Source: CAZMCC01 sp964564695
GTDB taxonomy: Bacteria; Planctomycetota; Phycisphaerae; Phycisphaerales; UBA1924
Assembly: GCA_964564695.1 (NCBI GenBank)
Contig: CAZMCC010000110.1
Coordinates: forward strand, 1-10,941
DNA length: 10,941 bases
Direction: 5' to 3'
The notes under the pieces were generated by a model. It had not been told where the DNA came from. It was given only the letters and a program-made list of their open reading frames with translations, and did no database searches. Of this stretch, positions 6,420 to 10,941 are shown in pieces (position 1 is the stretch's first letter; every line of letters starts with the position of its first letter). The position numbers were made by a program, and so were the translations under genes.

Positions 6420-9400
6420 ATGCCCCCGATGCCCCCGACCTCCCCCCCCCGCCCCCCCGTCCACCGCTTCGAAGTCCGCCCCAAGCCCGGGCACGCCGAC
6501 CCCATCGGCTCGGCCGTCGCCCGCGACGCCCGCTCCGTGGGCGTCCTCCTCGAGCACGCCCGCGCCACGCGCGTCTACCTCGTCCAGGCCGACCTCTCCG
6601 CCGCCGACCTCGCCCGCGTCCGCGAGCGCGTCCTCGCCGACCCCGTCACCGAGACCGTCGCCCCCGGCGCCGCACCCTCTGCCACGGGCGACCGCCTCAT
6701 CGAAGTCCACCCGCTCCCCGGCGTGATGGACCCGGTCGCCCAGACCGTCCGCGAGGCCATCCGCGCGCTCACCGGGCGCGACGCCGAGGTCTCCACCGGC
6801 TGGCGGTACGACCTCGGTGGGGGGGGGATCGGCACGCTCGCCCACGCCGGCAACGGGGCCGGGGGGGCGCTTTCCATCGACGACGCCAAGGCCCTCGCCT
6901 CGCGCCTGCTCGCCAACCCGGTGATCCAGCGCATCCACACCGAGCCGTATCACCCCGCCGACTTCCCCCACAGCACGCCCCACGACCACAAGGCCAGGAC
7001 CATCGCCCTCGCCGGTCTCGCCGACGACGCCCTGACCCGCCTCAGCCGCGACGCCCATCTCTTCCTCTCCCTCGAAGAAATGAAGGCGGTGCAGGCCCAT
7101 TACCGCGCTCAGAATCGCGACCCCTTCGACATCGAGCTCGAGACCCTCGCCCAGACCTGGTCCGAGCACTGCGTCCACAAGACCCTCAAGAGCAACATCA
7201 CCTACCGCGGGGGCGCGGGGGGCGGGGGGGGCACCGGCGCGAATGACCCGATCACCTGGGCCGGACGCCCCGGCCACACCGTCAACCCCGACGGCTCCGT
7301 CACCATCACCAACCTCCTCAAGTCCACCGTCGCCGCCGCCACCTTCACCCTCATCAAGGGCGGCGTGGATTGGACGCTCTCGGTCTTCGTCGACAACGCC
7401 GGCGTCATCGCCTTCGACGACGACCACGCCGTCTGCGTCAAGGTCGAGACCCACAACCACCCCTCCGCCATCGAGCCCTACGGCGGCGCCGCCACCGGCG
7501 CCGGCGGCTGCATCCGCGACGTCATCGGCACCGGGCTCGGGGCGCGACCGATTGCGAATACGGATGTGTTCTGCGTCGCGATGCCGCACGGATGGTCGGA
7601 AGCCGCAAGTGGCGAAGTGACAAAGTGGAAGAGTGGCAACGAACCCGCGTCCGCCACTCCGCCACTCCGCCACTCCGCCACTTCGCCACTTCCCCCAGGA
7701 ACCCTCCACCCACGCCGCATCCTCACCCAGGTCGTCGCCGGCGTCCGCGACTACGGCAACCGCATGGGCATCCCCACCGTCAACGGCGCCGTCTATTTCG
7801 ACGACCGGTACGTCGGCAATCCCCTCGTCTACTGCGGCTGCATCGGCGTCATGCCCCGCGACAAGGTCCACGGACGCGTCAACTCCGGCGACCTCATCGT
7901 CGCCCTCGGCGGCCGCACCGGGCGCGACGGCATCCACGGCGCCACCTTCTCCTCCGCCGAGCTCGAAGAAACGGCCGCCGACGAGTTTTCGCACGCCGTG
8001 CAGATCGGCAACGCGATCGAAGAGAAGCGCACCCTCGACGCCATCCTCCGCGCCCGCGACGAAAACCCCCGAGGGCCCCTCTTCTCCGCCCTCACCGACT
8101 GCGGCGCCGGCGGGTTCTCCTCCGCCGTGGGCGAGATGGGGAAGAACACCGGCGCGATCGTCCACCTCGACCGAGCCCCGCTGAAATACCCCGGCCTCTC
8201 GTACACCGAGATCTGGATCAGCGAAGCACAGGAACGCATGGTCCTCGCCGTGCCCCAGGCGAACCTGCCGCCCCTCGAGCGCATCTGCCGCGAGGAGTCG
8301 GTCGAGCTCGCCGTGCTCGGCGATTTCCGACCCGCGCCCGGTTCGACACCCGACCGCCCCGCGCTCCAGCTCCTCTTCCAGGGCCGCGAGGTCGGGCGCC
8401 TCGACATGCACTTCCTCCACGAAGGCATCCCGACACCTACGCGCGAAGCGACGTGGTCGGTCTCGGCCCCGACACACCCGACCCCCGCCACACCCGACAT
8501 CCCCGCTCCGCAAGACCTCGCCCCCACCCTCCTCAGCCTTCTCTCCCATCCCAACATCGCCAGCAAGCACTGGATCATCCGCCAGTACGACCACGAGGTC
8601 CGCGGCAACACCGTCCTCAAACCCCTCGTCGGCCCCGCCGGGCGCGGCCCCGGCGACGCGAGCGTCATCCAGCCCGTCCCCGGCACCAACCGCGGCCTCG
8701 CCATCGCCTGCGGCCTGCAAACCGGCATCGGCGACCCCGACATCGCGGGTGATCCATATCTGATGGCCCTCGCCGCGATCGACGAGTGCGTCCGCAACCT
8801 CGTCTGCAGCGGCGCCGACCCCGACCGCATCGCCATCCTCGACAACTTCTGCTGGCCCAGCTGCCAGAAGCCCAGCAACCTCGGCTCGCTCGTCCGGGCC
8901 GCCGAGGGCTGCTACGACGCGGCCATGGCCTACCGCACGCCCTTCGTCTCGGGCAAGGACTCGCTCAACAACCAGCTCAAGTACACCGACCCCGCCACGG
9001 GCAAAGAGCGCGTCATCGAGATCCCCCCCACGCTCCTCATCACCGGCATCGGCATCGTCCCCGACATCACCCGCTGCGTCACCATGGACGCCAAGCGCCC
9101 CGGCAACCTTCTCGTGCTTGTCGGCCCCACCACCGCCCAGCTCGGCGGCTCCCACGCCTTGCGCGTGAACCCCGCCCTCGGGCGTCAGAACTCCGGCGTC
9201 CCCGTCACCGACCTCTCCGTCGGCCCCGCAACCGCGCACGCCGTCGCCTCCCTCATCCGCGACGGCCTCGTCGCCTCGGCCCACGACATCTCCGACGGCG
9301 GCCTGCTCACCGCCGCCGCCGAAATGCTCATCGCCGCGGCGCCCCGCTCGCCCGACGATGGGCTCTCTCTGGGCGCCACGCTCCACTTGGGCGCCGTCCA

Positions 9401-9626
9401 CGAGGACCCGATCGTCGCCGCGTTCAGCGAGTCACCCTCGCGCTACCTCCTCGAGATCGCCGAGTCGGAATTCCCGATCGTTCTTGAGCGCCTCCGCGCG
9501 TCGAGCACGCCGTTCGCGACCATCGGCGTCCTCGACGACTGCGGCCTCCTCCGCGCCCCCGGCGCGATGGCCGACACGCCGGTGAGCACGCTCACCGAGG
9601 CATGGACGAAGCCGCTGGATTGGTAA
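6420..9626 (+). CDS. purL: Phosphoribosylformylglycinamidine synthase, PurS-PurS-PurL fusion without glutaminase domain, with in-frame repeat insertion
   Basis: FGAM synthase converts FGAR, ATP and glutamine-derived ammonia to FGAM, the fourth step of purine synthesis. The 1068-residue product begins with two PurS-like domains: RFEVRPKPGHADP (from 16) and RLIEVHPLPGVMDP (from 92), the second ending in LANPVIQ (164-170). The synthetase core follows: LSLEEM (to 221), QTWSEHCVHKT (T246-C251), KVETHNHPSAIEPYGGAATGAGG (V342 onward), DYGNRMGIPTVNGAV, LTDCGAGGFSSAVGEMG, and SGKDSLNN (844-851). It ends at ...TEAWTKPLDW with no C-terminal PurQ-like glutaminase, so it is intermediate between small PurL (about 740) and the large 1300-residue enzyme and needs a separate PurQ. 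Residues 396-425 come from a family A palindrome (7605-7693), placed between NTDVFCVAMP and LPPGTLHPRR, which are adjacent in relatives apart from a short linker. G runs of 9, 7 and 8 encode glycine stretches near residues 134-150 and 264-271. Confidence 0.95.
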   Translation: MPPMPPTSPPRPPVHRFEVRPKPGHADPIGSAVARDARSVGVLLEHARATRVYLVQADLSAADLARVRERVLADPVTETVAPGAAPSATGDRLIEVHPLPGVMDPVAQTVREAIRALTGRDAEVSTGWRYDLGGGGIGTLAHAGNGAGGALSIDDAKALASRLLANPVIQRIHTEPYHPADFPHSTPHDHKARTIALAGLADDALTRLSRDAHLFLSLEEMKAVQAHYRAQNRDPFDIELETLAQTWSEHCVHKTLKSNITYRGGAGGGGGTGANDPITWAGRPGHTVNPDGSVTITNLLKSTVAAATFTLIKGGVDWTLSVFVDNAGVIAFDDDHAVCVKVETHNHPSAIEPYGGAATGAGGCIRDVIGTGLGARPIANTDVFCVAMPHGWSEAASGEVTKWKSGNEPASATPPLRHSATSPLPPGTLHPRRILTQVVAGVRDYGNRMGIPTVNGAVYFDDRYVGNPLVYCGCIGVMPRDKVHGRVNSGDLIVALGGRTGRDGIHGATFSSAELEETAADEFSHAVQIGNAIEEKRTLDAILRARDENPRGPLFSALTDCGAGGFSSAVGEMGKNTGAIVHLDRAPLKYPGLSYTEIWISEAQERMVLAVPQANLPPLERICREESVELAVLGDFRPAPGSTPDRPALQLLFQGREVGRLDMHFLHEGIPTPTREATWSVSAPTHPTPATPDIPAPQDLAPTLLSLLSHPNIASKHWIIRQYDHEVRGNTVLKPLVGPAGRGPGDASVIQPVPGTNRGLAIACGLQTGIGDPDIAGDPYLMALAAIDECVRNLVCSGADPDRIAILDNFCWPSCQKPSNLGSLVRAAEGCYDAAMAYRTPFVSGKDSLNNQLKYTDPATGKERVIEIPPTLLITGIGIVPDITRCVTMDAKRPGNLLVLVGPTTAQLGGSHALRVNPALGRQNSGVPVTDLSVGPATAHAVASLIRDGLVASAHDISDGGLLTAAAEMLIAAAPRSPDDGLSLGATLHLGAVHEDPIVAAFSESPSRYLLEIAESEFPIVLERLRASSTPFATIGVLDDCGLLRAPGAMADTPVSTLTEAWTKPLDW
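7605..7693. repeat. Family A octamer palindrome inserted in frame within purL
   Basis: The left arm (7607-7637) has units AAGTGGC, GAAGTGAC, AAAGTGGA, AGAGTGGC. A 13-base loop follows, and the right arm (about 7651-7693) has five CGCCACTY units, identical over 39 bases to the right arm in tatD. Arm differences are again nearly all A on the left against C on the right. The translated insertion is GEVTKWKSG ... TPPLRHSATSPLP, in the same reading phase as in tatD on both arms. The left unit GAAGTGAC would give a TGA stop in another frame but not in the frame used. Confidence 0.93.
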
Positions 9627-9630
9627 GGCT

Positions 9631-9853
9631 CTTCACGCCGAAGGCGTGACAGAAAGTAGCCGGGGGTGAAGCGAGGCTCTGCGAGCGCCACCCCCGGAAA
9701 GCCGTCACGATTCTTCGTTGTTGTCTTCTGCGATCGCACCCCGACGGGGTGCCACTTGCAACGAGCGCCAGGATGGGACGGATCTGATCCGGGGGTCGCG
9801 CTCGAAGACTCGTTTGACCCCCGGCTACTTCCTCTCACGCCTTCGGCGTGAAA
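9631..9853. repeat. Composite REP-like element of nested hairpins between convergent purL and sigma-54 regulator
   Basis: Outer arms 9631-9667 and 9817-9853 are 37-base near-perfect inverted repeats. Each starts from a small hairpin (TCACGCC-GAA-GGCGTGA or its complement) followed by AGTAGCCGGGGGT. Inside lie three more hairpins: CCGGGGGTG/CACCCCCGG (9660-9668 with 9689-9697), GCACCCC-GAC-GGGGTGC (9736-9752), and CCGGGGGTC/GACCCCCGG (9789-9797 with 9816-9824). The element fills almost the whole 240-base gap between the purL stop (9626) and the regulator stop (9867). It has no ORF of its own worth calling. The design matches REP/BIME elements that are mobilised by REP-associated tyrosine transposases; no transposase gene is in the window. 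Confidence 0.88.
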
Positions 9854-9866
9854 TCCATTCGCACGC

Positions 9867-10941
9867 TCACCGCAACCCATACTCCTTCAACTTCCGATAC
9901 AGCGTCCGCTCCCCGATCCCCAGCATCTGCGCCGCCTTCTCCCGATTCCCCCCAGCCAAAAGCAACGTATCCCGGATCGCCCGCTTCTCGATCTGCTGAA
10001 TCGTCGCCCCCGCGAGCGATCCCCCACCCGCGCTCGCCCCACCACCGCCGCCCACATCCGTCTCCGCCTCATCCGGGCTCGAGATGTCCGACGGCACATG
10101 GCGCGTGTCGATCACCACATTCCCGCCGCCCCCACCGCCACCACTCTCCCCGATCGCCGTGACGACCATGTTCTGCACCACGTTGAGCAACTGCCGCACG
10201 TTCCCCGGCCACGCGTACGTCGTCAGCCGCATCATCGCCGCGTCCGTGATATCCGGAATCGGCGCCGGCGCCTGCCCCTTCCCCACCGGGAACAGCTGCC
10301 CCGCGAACCGCGCGATCGCGTGACGCACAATCCGCGGGATGTCGTCCCGCCTCTCCCGCAACGGCGGCAGGTGCACGTGCGCCCCCTTGATCCGGAAGTA
10401 CAGGTCCTCCCGGAACGTCCCCTCCTTCGTCATCTTGAGGAGGTCCTTGTTCGTCGCGCTCACGAACCGGACGTCCGTCTTCCGCGTCTCGTTCGACCCC
10501 AGCCGCACCACCTCGCCGCTCTCGAGCACGCGCAACAGCTTCGCCTGCATCCCCAGCGGCATGTCCCCGATCTCGTCGAGGAACAGCGTCCCCTTGTGCG
10601 CGTACTCGAACACGCCCTCGCGGTCCCGCTCAGCGCCCGTGAACGCCCCGCGCTCGTGCCCGAACAGCTGGTCCTCCAGCAGCGTCTCCGCCTGCCCCGC
10701 GCAATTGAAGCTCACCAGCCGGTGCCCGGATCGCGGACTCAGCCGGTGCACGGCCTGCGCAATCAGCTCCTTCCCGCTCCCCTCCCGGCCCTGAACCGCA
10801 CCCGAATCAACGACCCCGCCACCCTCCTCAACGTGTGCAAGGACCGGCCCAACGGCCCCCACCCCGCGATGATCCCCTCGAAACCGTTGTGCCTCCCCAG
10901 CCCCGCCCGCGGCCCCCCCCCCTCCCCCCCCCCCCCGAGCC
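9867..10941 (-). CDS. Sigma-54-dependent Fis-family transcriptional activator, 5' end off-window, apparent -1 frameshift
   Basis: This is an enhancer-binding AAA+ activator that remodels the RNA polymerase-sigma-54 complex using ATP. In order it shows FEGII (about 10882), a Walker A GREGSGKE (10790-10767), the sigma-54 contact loop GAFTGA (10649-10632), a Walker B LFLDEIGD (near 10586-10563), FREDLYFRI, sensor II WPGNVRQL (near 10212-10186), a glycine-rich linker, and a C-terminal Fis helix-turn-helix GNREKAAQMLGIGERTLYRKLKEYGL ending at TGA 9867. The start of the AAA+ domain (NGFEGII...LHTLRRVAG) reads in a different frame from the Walker A. One extra G in the run at 10814-10817 would join them at exactly the family's spacing. 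N-terminal sensing domains are beyond the edge; upstream is a glycine linker encoded by G runs. Without the upstream part I cannot tell an NtrC-type response regulator from other classes. Confidence 0.88.
   Translation of the reverse strand, partial: ARGGGGGGGAAGGAGEAQRFRGDHRGVGAVGPVLAHVEEGGGVVDSGAVQGREGSGKELIAQAVHRLSPRSGHRLVSFNCAGQAETLLEDQLFGHERGAFTGAERDREGVFEYAHKGTLFLDEIGDMPLGMQAKLLRVLESGEVVRLGSNETRKTDVRFVSATNKDLLKMTKEGTFREDLYFRIKGAHVHLPPLRERRDDIPRIVRHAIARFAGQLFPVGKGQAPAPIPDITDAAMMRLTTYAWPGNVRQLLNVVQNMVVTAIGESGGGGGGGNVVIDTRHVPSDISSPDEAETDVGGGGGASAGGGSLAGATIQQIEKRAIRDTLLLAGGNREKAAQMLGIGERTLYRKLKEYGLR
10913..10936. repeat. Homopolymer tract: ten C, one T, thirteen C
   Basis: On the coding (minus) strand this reads as G13-A-G10. 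In the frame that carries the FEGII motif it encodes Gly4-Glu-Gly3, a glycine linker ahead of the AAA+ domain of the sigma-54 activator. Such runs slip easily in replication and in sequencing, so the exact length is uncertain. It lies at the very end of the window. Confidence 0.85.

Noticed and set aside
3034..7693. Family A and B repeats as a CRISPR array
   Set aside because: Units are 8 bp, arranged as palindromes without regular unique spacers, and no cas genes are present.
5868..9401. 1177-codon open frame antisense to purL and rnhA
   Set aside because: It mirrors purL in very GC-rich DNA, where stops are rare in several frames. Its translation is low complexity and matches nothing I recognise, while the opposite strand encodes a clear PurL.
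9654..9885. Short open frames (60-145 codons) inside the composite REP element
   Set aside because: They follow from the palindromic G/C-rich sequence, overlap real genes on the opposite strand, and show no protein-like motif.
10913..10941. Poly-C tract as a true genomic end or adapter artefact
   Set aside because: It is in frame as a glycine linker of the activator, and similar G-run glycine linkers occur elsewhere in the window, so biology explains it. Its exact length remains doubtful.

Overview
The window is about 10.9 kb of very GC-rich bacterial DNA carrying ordinary housekeeping genes. I think it comes from a planctomycete, possibly Phycisphaerae. The reasons are a Rho factor with a huge glycine/arginine-rich N-terminal extension, small palindromic repeats in nearly every gap, a mosaic of unrelated genes on both strands, and glycine linkers encoded by long G runs. 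The taxonomic call is an inference and is not proven by any single gene.

Layout. Minus strand, 3017 down to 1: hpt (hypoxanthine phosphoribosyltransferase), coaE (dephospho-CoA kinase, overlapping hpt by 4 bases) and rho (its C-terminal part lies off the left edge). Plus strand: a TatD-family metal-dependent hydrolase (3123-4049). Minus strand: thpR-type RNA 2',3'-cyclic phosphodiesterase (4126-4656). Plus strand: a double-domain universal stress protein (4769-5734). Minus strand: RNase HI (5819-6301). Plus strand: a long FGAM synthase, PurL, with two N-terminal PurS-like domains and no glutaminase domain (6420-9626). Minus strand: a sigma-54-dependent activator (9867 to the right edge, 5' end missing) that carries an apparent one-base frameshift near 10814-10817. 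The genes belong to different pathways (nucleotide salvage and synthesis, CoA synthesis, RNA metabolism, transcription, stress), and only hpt-coaE, perhaps with rho, looks like an operon.

The most interesting content is in the repeats. Two families of roughly 85-105 bp imperfect palindromes are each built from degenerate 8-bp units. Family A (unit near CGCCACTC/T) occurs between hpt and tatD, and again inside the coding sequences of tatD and purL. In both genes it is in frame, interrupts no catalytic motif, and adds the same peptide (TPPLRHSATSPLP). Because 8 and 3 share no factor, a pure octamer array encodes the same eight-residue cycle in all three frames and carries no stop, so it is unusually tolerable inside genes. 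Family B (unit near CGGAACAG) flanks rnhA on both sides; it supplies the stop codon and last residues of RNase HI and ends 8 bases before purL. Two further palindromes of REP/BIME type fill the remaining convergent gaps: a perfect 27-bp inverted repeat between the tatD and thpR stop codons, and a 223-bp composite of nested hairpins between purL and the sigma-54 regulator.

I see no tRNA, rRNA, CRISPR array, transposase or defence operon.
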